Of a stretch of DNA of 64,000 nt, positions 33,380 through 44,459 are shown piece after piece. Under the pieces are notes generated by a model, which was not told the origin of the DNA, did not search any database, and was given only the letters and a program-made list of their open reading frames with translations. This stretch comes from Gigaspora margarita (taxonomy: Eukaryota; Glomeromycota; Glomeromycetes; Diversisporales; Gigasporaceae). The stretch lies in NCBI GenBank assembly GCA_009809945.1, contig WTPW01001159.1, forward strand, positions 1 through 64,000. Direction: 5' to 3'. How positions within the stretch are numbered: the stretch's first letter is position 1; every line of letters begins with the position of its first letter. The position numbers were made by a program, and so were the translations under genes.

Positions 33380-33454
33380 CTAAATAAAAAATTAATAAAT
33401 ATATATTATTAATATGTTTAATAAAAATTATAAAAAAGTAAATAATTTACTTAC
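33380..33454 (-). other. Intron 2 of the transposase-like gene
   Basis: GTAAGT at 33454-33449 and TTTAG ending at 33380 bound 75 bases of very AT-rich DNA. Removal joins SY to LNNFHCF in frame (phase 0). Confidence 0.7.
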
Positions 33455-33891
33455 ATAAGAAGTAAAATATTCATTAATTTTTGTTAAATGATTATTTTTA
33501 ATTTTTTCTTTATAATTATATAATGTTTTTGAATTTATAGTTATTCCAGCTTTCATAAGAAAATCAATTCCAGTTGTACTTAATCCACAAGATGATAAAT
33601 AAAAACTAAGATCTGTTTTATATTTATTTACATTTTGACTACGCAATCCAGCCAAAAGATGACATTGACTAATAATTTGTTGTTGTGCTTTTATTTTATT
33701 TTTTTCAGTTCTTCTTTTAAGAACTAAAGCATTAGTCATTTCAGCTAAAAATCCAATTAACTGAGGTTCTTCTATTTCAATTAATTGTTTAAAATTATTT
33801 GGATCCAATAAATAATCATTATTTTGTTTTTCATAATTATATAAAACCTTTGTTAATAATTGTAATTGATTAGAAAATAAATATTGTTGTG

Positions 33892-33987
33892 CTAATAAAT
33901 ATTTAAATTATAAATTAAAATTATAAAATTTTAAATATTATTAATGATATAGTATATAATATAAGAATTAATAAATAATAAACTTAC
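33892..33987 (-). other. Intron 1 of the transposase-like gene
   Basis: GTAAGT at 33987-33982 and ATTAG ending at 33892 bound 96 AT-rich bases. Removal joins NNQT to SQQYLFSNQLQLL in frame (phase 1). Confidence 0.7.
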
Positions 33988-34667
33988 ATGTTTGATTATT
34001 TTTATCTTGAATTTTTTGATTAATAATTCTATTAATTAATTTATTAAAATTTGATCGATCAATCAATATACCATCATTAATAATTTTTATTTTTATATTT
34101 GAAAAATTATTAAAATCTAAATCTATATAATAGTGTTCTTCATAAAGATTTAAATAATCAATTGATGTATCAGAATTATTTGTATCAGAATTATTTAAAA
34201 TAATTTTACTATATTCAATAATATCACCTAAATCTATAAAAGTTCTTGGTCTTGTATTTTCAGATATTTGATTTGCAACAAAATTAACAATATTCATATA
34301 ATGTTCAAAACAAATTTGATCTTGATTTACTTTTAAATAATTATATTCTGAATCAAAATATAAATTAATTTTGTTTTTAAGATCTTGTGTTACATTTCTG
34401 TAAGATTTGATCAAATTATTGCAATTATAAACAGCACAAGACCCTGTAAGCTTTTTACATGGCATTTTAAAAATTTATAAATATTTGTAATAAATAAACT
34501 ATTTAAAAATACAAATTATTATTTTTTTTATTTTTAAATGTTGAAGGTAAAATACAAATTATTACTGTCAACAGGTTCTTATATAATTTTTGAAAAACAA
34601 TTCATTACCAAATAAATCTTTATATAATAAAATTACGATTTTTGTACCAAATTGGTAGTACATTAAT

Positions 34668-34938
34668 TATTGTAAATACAAAATGGCCAGATACAAGATC
34701 TCCCTAGATAGTAGACCCACTATGTACTATACCCGGGCAGGATCTTTTTTAATTAAATATGGTTCTTTTTAAAAATCTAAATTGCATGTTATAAATGCAA
34801 GTGTATATGCATATCTAATTTTTACACTATATGATATAAACTTTTAGCTAGTACTATACCCAGAATCTATTAAGAAGTTTTAAAATTGGTAGAATATAAC
34901 AAACCCGGGTCTTGTATCCAGCTATTTACAGTACATTT
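34668..34938. mobile_element. Possible MITE with GATACAAGA ends
   Basis: GTAAATACAAAATGGCCAGA followed by TACAAGATC is mirrored by GGGTCTTGTATCCAGCTATTTACAG, and CCCGGG words lie just inside both ends. The 270 bp interior is non-coding. The inverted repeat is imperfect and no duplication was resolved. Confidence 0.45.
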
Positions 34939-35529
34939 CTTCTACTTATAGTATGTAATATGTTTGTATTTTATTATATAGTCAACTTATCCTATATCAA
35001 ACTAATATAAATTTAAAAAATTCATTATCATTATAAAGCTTAAACTACGCTCTGTATATAAATACAGTATATATATGAAATCGGAGAACATATACATGTG
35101 AATGTATATAAAATTTATTTATTATGTGTTATATTAAAATTGATCAATTTATAATAAGAATTAATCTGATGCATTTTAATCAAATTTAGTTTAATGCGAC
35201 TCAATTTCAAATTCACGCTTATTCAAATTTTATGCACTATAANAATAGCTTGTATTTTATTAAATATCTTGATTAAAATAAAGGGGAATTTACACATCAG
35301 ACCCAAATTTGAAAATAATCATGAATGAGGACCCAACTAAAAATATTTAAATATAGAGGCCTAATTTTTGAAAATATTACCCAAGTAATTTTATATTATA
35401 TGTATGTCGTAGCTCAAATTTTGCTTCTAGTGCTTAAGAAGTGCTGTTATTACATATTAACAAATGTGAATTAGTAATTATATATTCAATATGTAAATAT
35501 AAAATACAAGGCACTTATCTATTAGTAAA

Positions 35530-35695
35530 TTTCTTTCATCTCGATTTTCTAACTTCTTTCGATTTGATTTTCTTACTTCTTTCGTCTCGATTTTCTAACT
35601 TCTTTCGATTCGATTTTCGAACTTCTTTCGTCTCAATTTTCTAACTTCTTTCAATTCGATTTTCTAACTTCATTCATCTCGATTTTCTAACAATT
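35530..35695. repeat. 23 bp minisatellite TTCTTTCGTCTCGATTTTC
   Basis: About seven units alternate between TTCGTCTCGATTTTCTAACT and TTCGATTCGATTTTCTAACT, implying a higher-order 46 bp period. Confidence 0.8.
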
Positions 35696-35699
35696 ATAT

Positions 35700-36480
35700 A
35701 TAAAATCATCATTATCTTTGATTGTAAATATTATCGTTATGGTGCCTTCATGAAATGTTTCGCTAATTCAATATAACAATCTTTTTTTTAAAATGAATTT
35801 GTATAATTATTATTCTCTTTACATATTTTTAAAACAATAAAAAGTAAAAATAAATTATAAATAACATAAATGCAAATTACCAATAGCCATATATTATTTC
35901 TTTAACCACAATTTCATGTGAGACGAGTATAAATTTCCTAAAATAAATATCTTAATTATAAACTGTTATTAATCAAGTTGATGCGAATAAAAAAAAATAA
36001 ATAAAATAATCAGAACAATGTTACAATCCATAAATCACTATGTCTATTCATTATACTCTGCAGAAATTGTTTAATACTATTAACAAATAGAAGAATAGTG
36101 ACTTACACTTTCAAATACCACAAAATATGTACCGGTATATAGGCTTTGTAAAGTGATTTAAACACGTTAGAAATTCAACAAACCACTAACAGTATAAAGT
36201 AAACAATCCCTATAATTTATTAATACCAACTTTCACTCCTATGAAAACTCTTTGGAGAAAGCGATTGAAAACGATTGGAAAAGGATTGCTGTTAAAAACA
36301 CTCAAAATGAAGAAATTTTACTTAGCAACATGGGTACCTTAAGTTTAACTAATTATAGGTAAATGGATCATGAAAATGCCAGTTTTTAGACTACAAACAT
36401 ATATCAGATTTTCAATTGTCCATATAAATAATTTGTGTAACAACACTTTTGGAATCTATTGGATATGAGTTTTTGCTATG
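35700..36480. other. AT-rich DNA; end shared with the window's right edge
   Basis: No gene is supported. ATGAAAACTCTTTGGAGAAA followed by GCGATTGAAAACGATT (about 36240-36276) recurs at 63957-63994 with small changes, so both belong to a dispersed repeat. Confidence 0.45.
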
Positions 36481-36770
36481 CTGCACAGCTGTGCACTCCA
36501 TAAAAACAAATACAAACAATAATTAGAACAACTGTGCACCCCATAGTAACAAATACAAACAATAATTAGGGTTAGGGTTAGGCTTAGAGTTGGGGTTGGT
36601 TAGAAGTAGGATTAGAATTAAATTTAAAATTTAAAGGTATCATCGCAAGAGGAGCATTTTTTGTTAAAAGTGCATTAGGGGTTACCATAGTAAAATTTTG
36701 AGATTGCAATAGGAGTTATTCTAGTAAAATTTTAAAAACATATAGGGTGCATAGCTGTACATATGCACAT
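36481..36770. mobile_element. MITE with GTGCACTCC ends and a telomere-like core
   Basis: CTGCACAGCTGTGCACTCCA at the left is mirrored by TATAGGGTGCATAGCTGTAC at the right. The word ACAAATACAAACAATAATTA is repeated directly near the left end, followed by GGGTTAGGGTTAGGCTTAG. The 290 bp contain no frame. Confidence 0.55.
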
Positions 36771-39720
36771 CTTAAATAAACACTTTTAATTTTTACAAAT
36801 AAATCACAAGTGTTGCAATAATAAAAGTTGTAATTCTTTTAATAAACTACAAATTTATTAAAAGCAGAAGGCTAAAGTTAATATTTAATAAGTTTACCAA
36901 GAATTAGTTAATAATTTTTTTGATTAAATTTTTTTTTTAAAATCGTCTATTTTTAGCTTATAAGCAACTTATACATTTTCTTATAATATAAAAATTGAAT
37001 TTTACTAAAATATCATCTTATTTTCATATATTATCAAATAAAATTATTTTAATATTTTAATTTTCAAAAAAAGTAGATTATAAGTAAATTTATAGTATTT
37101 TTTAGGCAATTTACTAAAAAGCTTATAAAGTAACATGAGCTGATCTCAGTCCATCAACTGGGCCGATAGGTGGATCATTTTTTGACCTATATTTTTGCAG
37201 ATCAGCCTGGTTGGGATATAGTTAAATTTATTTGTCTAATGGATTTTCATTGTATAACTTATATTTATTAGTTAAATTATACATAGAATATTCTCAAATT
37301 AGTACATACATTTGATAATCATTGACTTTCTAGTTGATATTATGAATTCAACTAGCCACTTAGAAGTTCTAGTTGCATGTTTTTTTTGCCATTTCAAGTA
37401 CTAATATGTTAGTAAACCACTATTATATATTATTACTTTTATTTTCAACTATGAGAAAATAACTTAGCAGATCACTAGCCATAAGAGAATCTATTGGACC
37501 CTCTTATAACCACTTCTTATTTGCAGATATAGTATGTCCTCTATATATATACATCACATGCACTCTTTCTACTATTGTAATTTATGTATGTATGTTTATG
37601 ATATGTTGATCATTAGTTCAACTTACTAAAGTCAATTTTTGAGATCATTATCTAAAGCATCTCATTATATTTTTTAGTAATCAAAATATTGAACAAGTAT
37701 TGTGGTATAATTCTAACAATTTTTATATTAAAAAGATCAAATTATAAGAATATTTTGCATTCTTGTTTGATTGAAAGATTTTTTAACAATATAATTGTCT
37801 CAGTCAACTAGGCTGATTAATTTTGGCAGCTAGATTATCCCAAAAATTTGGTATTGGCACATATTACTAAGCCCACAGATTAAGGAATAATGTTGTAAAT
37901 AATATTTGATATAGTAATACTGCAATATATTTTTATTATTCAAAATAGTTATATAATTACTTAATTTTAATAATTGCAATAATCCAACAAAACTTTGCCT
38001 ATGCATAGTATTCTGATTATATCACTAAAGCCTATAGTAATATCTAGCACTTTAAAGAATCAAATCAAATTTTGAGTTTGGATCAAATATTTGATTTAAT
38101 TTGGCAAAGTATCAAACCTTTTACTAAGTAAAAAATGGAGTAAAGTTAGAAAATCTTTTTTCTAAAAAAAATATTTTTTCTAACTTTAATCCTATTTTTC
38201 ACATAGTAAAAGGTTCAAGAAAATGCATTTTGACTTTATCATGAGTAGAATTACATGCTAAACAAGCCCAAAGCAGGTCATCTTGACAAAAAAGTTTTTA
38301 TATTGCAAATCAAAAATTTTAACTTTAGCATATAGCTATTTTACTTTTTTGTCAAGATAACCTATATTTTACTACTAAGTAAACTTGTTTAGCATAAAAT
38401 TTTGCATATAATTGTATTTTCAAAATTAGCAAATCTTTTTTTTTTATAAAATTTTAATGAAAATCTTTAATTTTTGCTAAATTTTAAAAAGTTATTTTAA
38501 TTGTTTTTATTCTACTTTTCTTGATATGTTTAATTCTAAAATTCAAAAATAAGTTAATTTGTAAGTTAAAAAAAACTTGGGCTTAAGTTTATAGTAAATT
38601 TATATAATTTTATTATAGATTTTATTATAAGTTATCACATAGTATAACATCTTCTCTGATTTATAGTTTAAATCCTATTAGTTAGTTTAAAAAATAGACC
38701 TGTGTCCAGTAATTGTTTCTTATTTATTAGTTGAATATATTATCTGTAGTCTTGGTTTTATTATCTAGAATAGAAGTTTTTAGGTATAATTGTCTGAAGT
38801 CATACAGACAAATCCAAGAATCCAAAAAATGCAAAGCCTTTTGGCAAGTTCTGAGTAAGTAAGTGTAAAGATCTTTAATAGTATTACTAAAACCAGATCT
38901 TCAAAAGCCAAAGACCAAAAAGCTAGATAACTAAACTTAAAAAAAGAAGGGTCCACCAAACTGGTTACCAGGGTTGAAGCAAAAAAACAAAAATGTCTCA
39001 TACTATAGATATAGTACCAAAAGAAAAAAAACTATAATACTATAGTAAATTAAGGACTAACTTGCTTAGAAATTTAAAAAGGATTGGTATAAAAACTGAA
39101 AAAGGGGCAGAGGTAGGTGTTAGAAGTGAAATGAACATTACAAAGGTAAAAATAGATAGTAGCCGCAGTTTAAAGTACTTCTAATAAAGTATTGGTAAAT
39201 GCTATAGCACAAGTTATCACAATATAGGTATAAAAAGATACTGCACTGCCAAAATTTCTATAAAAATAAGCCAAATCGTAATTTAAATAAGAATAGAATT
39301 CTAAGAACTATAGAAAAAGTATCAGAGAAAGTTATATCTAACTGTATATATATAGTAATAGTCTAGTAAAATAATTGAACTTGATTAGTAGTACAAAAAT
39401 AGAGGGTTTAAATAGACAATTTTTGTAGTTGGGTTTCAGGTATAGTAGCTAGCATGGAACTTCTAAAAGAGATCAAATTACTTAAATTAAATACTAAAAA
39501 TATTGTCCATATAGTTGAACTGCAAACTTAGATTAGACTACAAATAGGCACTTTGAAAACAAATAATCATTTTTTTATATTAATTTAAACACGCTATTAA
39601 TTTTATTAATAAATTTAAATCCAAGTTTATTACTAAATTATCTATAATAAATATATATAATTAAGTTACCAAATATTATATTTTAGTTAAATTAATATAA
39701 AACTAGTATCTATCATAGTC
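36771..39720. other. AT-rich DNA with two hairpins
   Basis: No gene is supported. Hairpin 1 (about 38117-38216) pairs AACCTTTTACTAAGTAAAAA with its complement around AGTTAGAAAA. Hairpin 2 (about 38258-38405) pairs CTAAACAAG and ATCTTGACAAAAAAGT with their complements and ends in ACTAAGTAAACTTGTTTAGC, the end word of the palindromes at 3361-4185. Confidence 0.45.
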
Positions 39721-39722
39721 TT

Positions 39723-39953
39723 ATTGTCCGAAGCGTAGCGGAGAACTTTATATGTTTACATAAGGTGATACAAAAGTTACATTTTTGATGCATCTAATGA
39801 TGGAAATATCAAAAATGTAACTTCTATATTTGGTGTCTGTCCGCATGTGTATAATAGTTACCTTTTTGATGCATCGTATTATTTTGATTTGTGTCGTATC
39901 AAAAAAATGAAATTAGATCTTAGTTGGTATTGCGCTTCGGACACAAAATGCTG
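39723..39953. mobile_element. MITE with TTGTCCGAAGCG ends
   Basis: TATTGTCCGAAGCGTAGCGG at the left is mirrored by GCGCTTCGGACACAA at the right. Inside, AAAAGTTACATTTTTGATGC is partly mirrored and repeated. The left end also occurs at about 27514, directly before the LTR-like repeat, showing a second truncated copy. Confidence 0.6.
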
Positions 39954-40170
39954 TGCATTAACCTAGTATAATATAGTATAAGTAGTCAGTTATGATAGTT
40001 GTGCACAGAGTTAAGAAGCATACAACAAACAACCCCCTTTATGTAAAATATATACTCATATTAAATAAGGTTTTAAAAATCTGTGATATTTGTACAAGAT
40101 TGTATCAATAATTTTTTATAATTCTTTTTCTTGTAAGTATTATTAATTAATTTTTATTTGATATTTTGAA

Positions 40171-40713
40171 TGTTGTCACGGGGTAAATGTGACATCTCCA
40201 ATAACGGATGATCATTATTCTGTATACTGCGTTTAATTTCATATGATAATTAATAATGCATTGAGTAACAATGCACAATAAACAATTATGATCAACAATG
40301 CATATCGACATATTACAACCGATCTGCATACAATGAATAGTATTAAATCGACCAAGCGTGCTCGGGGCTCGGCGTACGGCGTAATAACTTAGAAATCTTC
40401 CAACCTCTAGTATAATATCCGAATTGTGATAACCTCGTAGATAGGGTATCGTACGGGTTTAGCCTTGCATTCTCTATAATTTTCTAAATTTGTTAGATTA
40501 GTGATTTCGTATAATTCTTGTAAAGTATAAAAAATAGAGGTTTTAACTTTCTTTCGGGGGTAATCTTCGGATTATTAAGAAGACCAATCCAATAAAATAT
40601 ATATATATTTTTTAATAAATCGTGTTAAATCACCAAGTCACGTCTCTGGCGAACTGCCTCTTATCTACTTTTGCATTCAATCTATAACGTTTGAACCATT
40701 TTACCCCGTAACA
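40171..40713. mobile_element. 543 bp solo LTR-like repeat
   Basis: It begins TGTTGTCACGGGGTAA and ends TTACCCCGTAACA, giving TG...CA ends with an extended inverted repeat. It is richer in GC than the flanks and has no coding frame. Flanks do not give a clean 5 bp duplication, though AATG stands at both edges if the boundaries shift by two bases. A DNA transposon remains possible. Confidence 0.45.
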
Positions 40714-41655
40714 ATGTGTAACTTTTTTTTCAAACATTTCTATATTTCTTTTATAGCCAAAAATTAGACAGAAATAAATACATCACTTGTATACATTAAG
40801 CACAGCAAACATTGATATGTTGCTCTTTGATTAACTTGGATATAGTAAAGCAAACTAATTGAACTAGTAGATTTTTCCTGTGGTACATGAAAATAAGCGA
40901 GGGATAATTGATAGTAGCAAATAAATGTCCTTGATACATGTTTTAGGTTGAACATTAAATCAGAGTTTTAATCAATGATAATCAGTTGAAAGTAAAAAAA
41001 AATTTTAATACATAATCTTGTGCAAAGATTCCTTTAGTAACATAACTAATCTAAGAATGCAAAGGTTGTGTTAGATAAAAAAACTTCTTTGAAATTTTAA
41101 GGAAATATAAAAAATAACAAAGAAATTGTGATCAATCCATGATAAAACTGTTACCAAGATTGACGACTAGAAAAAAAATGAGCAAAGGAGCGATTATAAA
41201 AACCACCCCTTTAGCAAACTTGATCCCATAAATAATAACACTATACTGAAAAAAGGAATAATAGTCCAGCAAATTGTGTTGTCAGGGTTTTAAAACAATC
41301 ATCTATAAGAACAAATTGGGTAAAGCATGAAATCATGCCAAAACTTTCAAAAATTTCCTCATGATTATAAATGGATCAAATCATTCTGATGTACAATTTG
41401 GCGTTGTGTTGTAACTAAAGAAGATAAGCTTACCTTGCCAAATAGTTTTGCCTCTAAACTATTGGACTTGTTACGTGGTTGCTTGTGTGATTGTGTTGTT
41501 TTTTGTGGTGATCACCGTATGCTGTGCACTCGCCCTCAGTCCCAACAACATACATCAATCTGTTTGTAGATCCCTTGAAATTAACAGACTGATATCATGA
41601 TTCGGTTAAATCAGATCTGAGTCAATACGATAGCTAAATTGTTTTGAGATCCACC

Positions 41656-42066
41656 ATGATGTATCACATCACAGGAAATTCATGGAATCACTCACTAGTT
41701 TTTTGGCAGTTCAATGACAATTCCATGACGTTTCTATGGCGTTGTCAAGTTACACATCAATCACGAGATAATCAGATAATCTGTTTTGTGCAGCATCTAA
41801 ATCACCGTTATTATTCGATATATAATTACATTAATCAGTCTAACACACATCACTTAATAAATCTTTCAAAATGTGAGAACATGCCATCTATCGAATTGAT
41901 CGATGCTCAGGTTCGCCTTTTCATTAATAAACGAAAATGGAGAATTCTGAGTATCAATTCCATTCCAAATTGGGATGTTTTAGCTAGGAAGAAAAAAAGA
42001 ATGGGAAATACGAATCATTTCATTGGCAAAGACTGTCGTAAAAAGTTACAAAAGCATTTAAAGTGA
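41656..42066 (+). CDS. Weak ORF, possible exon with a Myb/SANT-like C-terminus
   Basis: The frame from the ATG at 41656 (136 codons) ends NWDVLARKKKRMGNTNHFIG-KDCRKKLQKHLK. The pattern W..LA then GKDC+KK is reminiscent of the third helix of Myb/SANT-like DNA-binding repeats, where a conserved G-[KR]-[QD]-C is usual. The first 80 residues have low complexity and may be non-coding. GTGAGT overlaps the stop and could be an intron donor. The frame stands alone and may be a relic or chance. Confidence 0.3.
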   Translation: MMYHITGNSWNHSLVFWQFNDNSMTFLWRCQVTHQSRDNQIICFVQHLNHRYYSIYNYINQSNTHHLINLSKCENMPSIELIDAQVRLFINKRKWRILSINSIPNWDVLARKKKRMGNTNHFIGKDCRKKLQKHLK

Positions 42067-42173
42067 GTAGTCTTGCTTGGATTCTATAAAGGATTTAGCT
42101 GTTTATATAATTACTTAATTACTTATTAGACGGTGAGATATGTAGAGACAAAGTATTTAGTGAAGAAAATTCC

Positions 42174-42888
42174 CTATAAGAAAAGTGGTACGGGTTGGCG
42201 TCGGGAATGCTTGAAATGGCACAGACCATGCACAGGAACGTTTTACGGAATGGAATGGTAAAAATGGCACGGACTTTACGGCAAAGGGTGGTACGCAATA
42301 TCACGTCATATGAAATGGGCGTTCAGATGACACGTATGTGTACTTTACACACGTGTTGACTCGTGATTCATGCTGGCTCGTTTCGTGGAGAGCGAAAGAT
42401 CAGTAAATGATTTTTTTCAAAAAAAAAAGAGCAATATCTCATGATTTCACTGATGAAGCTTCCCTGTGTGTCTTAACAAAAAAAAATTCTTACAAAATTT
42501 TACTTCATATGCAGTTAACTTGTTCATCTTATATTGATTACATATATATGCAGTTAACTTGTTCATCATATATTGATTACATATATATGCAGTTAACTTG
42601 TTCATCTTATATTGATTACATATCTGATATATAAAGTAGTTAATCCACATCGTTAACGCGGTGGCATGTGAATTTACGTCATTACCCGTGCCAAATCCCG
42701 TGCTGATTCGACTAGTAAGCTGCTGCAAAACCCGAGCCATTTACGTCCAATTGACACGGTCCCAAATGGTCCACGGAATCCTTACCAATTCGGACAATAC
42801 CAGTACAATTCCGGACCTTGACCCGTGCCACAAAGGTCCGTGCCTATCCGACGCCAACCCGTGCCGATCCGGTCCAATTTTCTTATAG
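42174..42888. mobile_element. 715 bp element with CTATAAGAAAA ends and GGCACGG repeats
   Basis: CTATAAGAAAAGTGG and the complement of CCAATTTTCTTATAG are the ends. Words GGTACGGGTTGGCGTCGG and GGCACGG fill the left, and CCGTGCC, CCGACGCCAACCCGTGCC fill the right, so the subterminal repeats are inverted. The middle holds the 39 bp tandem repeat at 42508-42625. No clear target-site duplication and no transposase were found. Confidence 0.6.
42508..42625. repeat. 39 bp tandem repeat, three copies
   Basis: ATATGCAGTTAACTTGTTCA followed by TCTTATATTGATTACATAT is repeated three times almost perfectly. Reading frames through it on both strands are repetitive and not genes. Confidence 0.9.
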
Positions 42889-43600
42889 AGATTTTAAGGA
42901 GTTTTCTATCATGTTTTGGTTGCAGCCAGGTAATTGTATTTCTTGAGAAAACATTCCGAGAGGGAGGCTTCAAGCCCAAGACTTTTCATTATTAATAACA
43001 TATCTATTTTCATTTCTAGAATTCTCATTCGAACAAGTATTATATCTGTTAAGAACTAACTTAATAAACTTTAACATTTGTTGAAGACAATTCTCGAACT
43101 GTTCTTATTTTGATCTTTAAGTATATTATGTATTATGTTTGTGTCAATCTATACAGCCACCAATGAATCTTTGACAAGGTACTGAATAAGATCAAAGAAT
43201 TCATTATATTATCAAGAAATAGGTCATTTCTGGCAAGATGTATCTTGCCGAATAATTAAAGTAAAAAACAAAGTTGAATTAATAATAATTATGCATGTAA
43301 CACATTATTTAGGTTGAGGATGTTGTCATCAAATGAATAATCAAAATAGACTTAGACTTAGAAACTAGATAAATATATTATAATTAATGAAATAATGAAT
43401 GAAAGATATAAAATACAAATAAAGAAATCAAAAGACCTATTAAGAGCGTTTCAACTCAATTGCTATTTGATAGATTAATATATAATCTTATTGACTGAGA
43501 AAAGATCAGAATTTATATTATGCATCACCTTTTCTTTTTATATAAAATAAAAAATATGCTCAAAGCTTATATTCTATTGAATTGTAATGCGTAGGTATGA

Positions 43601-44454
43601 TTATATTAAGAATGGGCAAAGATCCCTGATTTTGTAAGGTTTTATTTTAATATCATTCAAATCAGATTTTTTAGATTTTGCTTTTGCTATTTCGATGAAA
43701 TATGCTATATTACTTCCAATTTTTTTTGTACTTACATCCACAGGATCTTTATTTTTGTCACCTCCTGTTTCTTCATTAAAACCCCAAAACAATCGAGCAT
43801 AATTTAACACAGTAATTGAAAGATTCGACTTTGTTTGAAAAAAATTTGGGGATACTAAACATCCAATACTAATACCAAAATGTAACAACAACCAAGAATA
43901 ACATGCAAGAAAAGGGGAATATTTGAGTATTGATTGATGACGAATGAATACATGAAATACAAAAAGTATTATTGGAAAGATAATTGGTTGGTAGGGACCA
44001 ATATGATTAGAATATTTATCATATAATATTAAAGCATAAAGGGAAAAAGAAAGCATGGCAGTAATAATGTAGTAAATCCACTTGCAATTTGCTTCATATC
44101 TTAATATATTTTTTTTAAAATTAAAAATGAGGATAAAAATAAAAATTGAGAAAAAAATTATAAAAGCTATCACAATTACTTTAAACCAATGAGTGTTTGT
44201 TACATTTTTAAAAATCAAATCCATAAAATTTATTAGCACTTTTCTGTCTTTGGTTTCAAAATCGATACTAAGACGATAAACTCTGATGAAGACATAAAAA
44301 AACCAAGGCAAAAAGAAAAAATCATATCATCTAAGAAACATAAATAGACGTTTTCAGATTTTATAATAAAAGATTCAAGCAAGATTGGAAAAAAAGAATT
44401 AGCAAATAGGTCAAACATATCATGAAGTGGTTTATATTCTTCTTGTTCTGTCAT
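43601..44454 (-). CDS. Multi-pass membrane protein of unknown function, one frameshift
   Basis: The gene starts MTEQEEYKPLHDMFDLFANS at 44454. Its frame runs to SFCLG and then continues in the neighbouring frame as FFYVFIRVYRLSIDFETKDR; one extra T in the T7 run near 44296-44302 would join them. The downstream 236-codon segment has hydrophobic helices at about residues 44-65, 78-97, 108-124 and 133-153, plus the one at the junction, giving about five membrane spans. The C-terminal tail is hydrophilic and Lys-rich (AKAKSKKSDLNDIKIKPYKI). No family is recognised. The shift may be a sequencing error or a real mutation. No intron with good splice sites explains it. Confidence 0.6.
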
Positions 44455-44459
44455 GATAA

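Larger units (their letters stand above)
31582..34465 (-). pseudogene. Transposase-like gene (ADWPGQ family) with RING-H2 C-terminus, disabled
   Basis: The gene reads MPCKKLTGSCAVYNCNN at its start. Exon 1 (34465-33988) and exon 2 (33891-33455) join in frame across a GTAAGT...TTAG intron, and exon 3 starts at 33379 after a second one. Later blocks are FHCFNIDDFHDIHTLRQP, VIADWPGQLFIRKI, PILGPLHVSLNFQEQVF, LAKKPRPWRINLILELIHEG, DILDNLIPATLDIYAVLFRS and YFVENMHSHLRANI. Asp in DDFH, Asp in ADWPGQ and Glu in VENMHSH could form a DDE triad; this is inference. The C-terminus has a RING-H2 finger and an acidic, Asn-rich tail. Lesions are TAA at 33130-33128, a frame change near 33060, and tandem TGA TAA at about 32688-32683. 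The N-terminus has clustered cysteines. I recall it as a multicopy family in mycorrhizal fungi but cannot name it. Confidence 0.7.

Noticed and set aside
31582..34465. Assignment to KDZ (Kyakuja/Dileera/Zisupton) transposases
   Set aside because: The hallmark segments I remember for that group are not seen; ADWPGQ and GPLHVSLN blocks are different, so the family is left unnamed.
42407..42740. Overlapping frames on both strands with QLTCSSYIDYIYM repeats
   Set aside because: They read the 39 bp tandem repeat.
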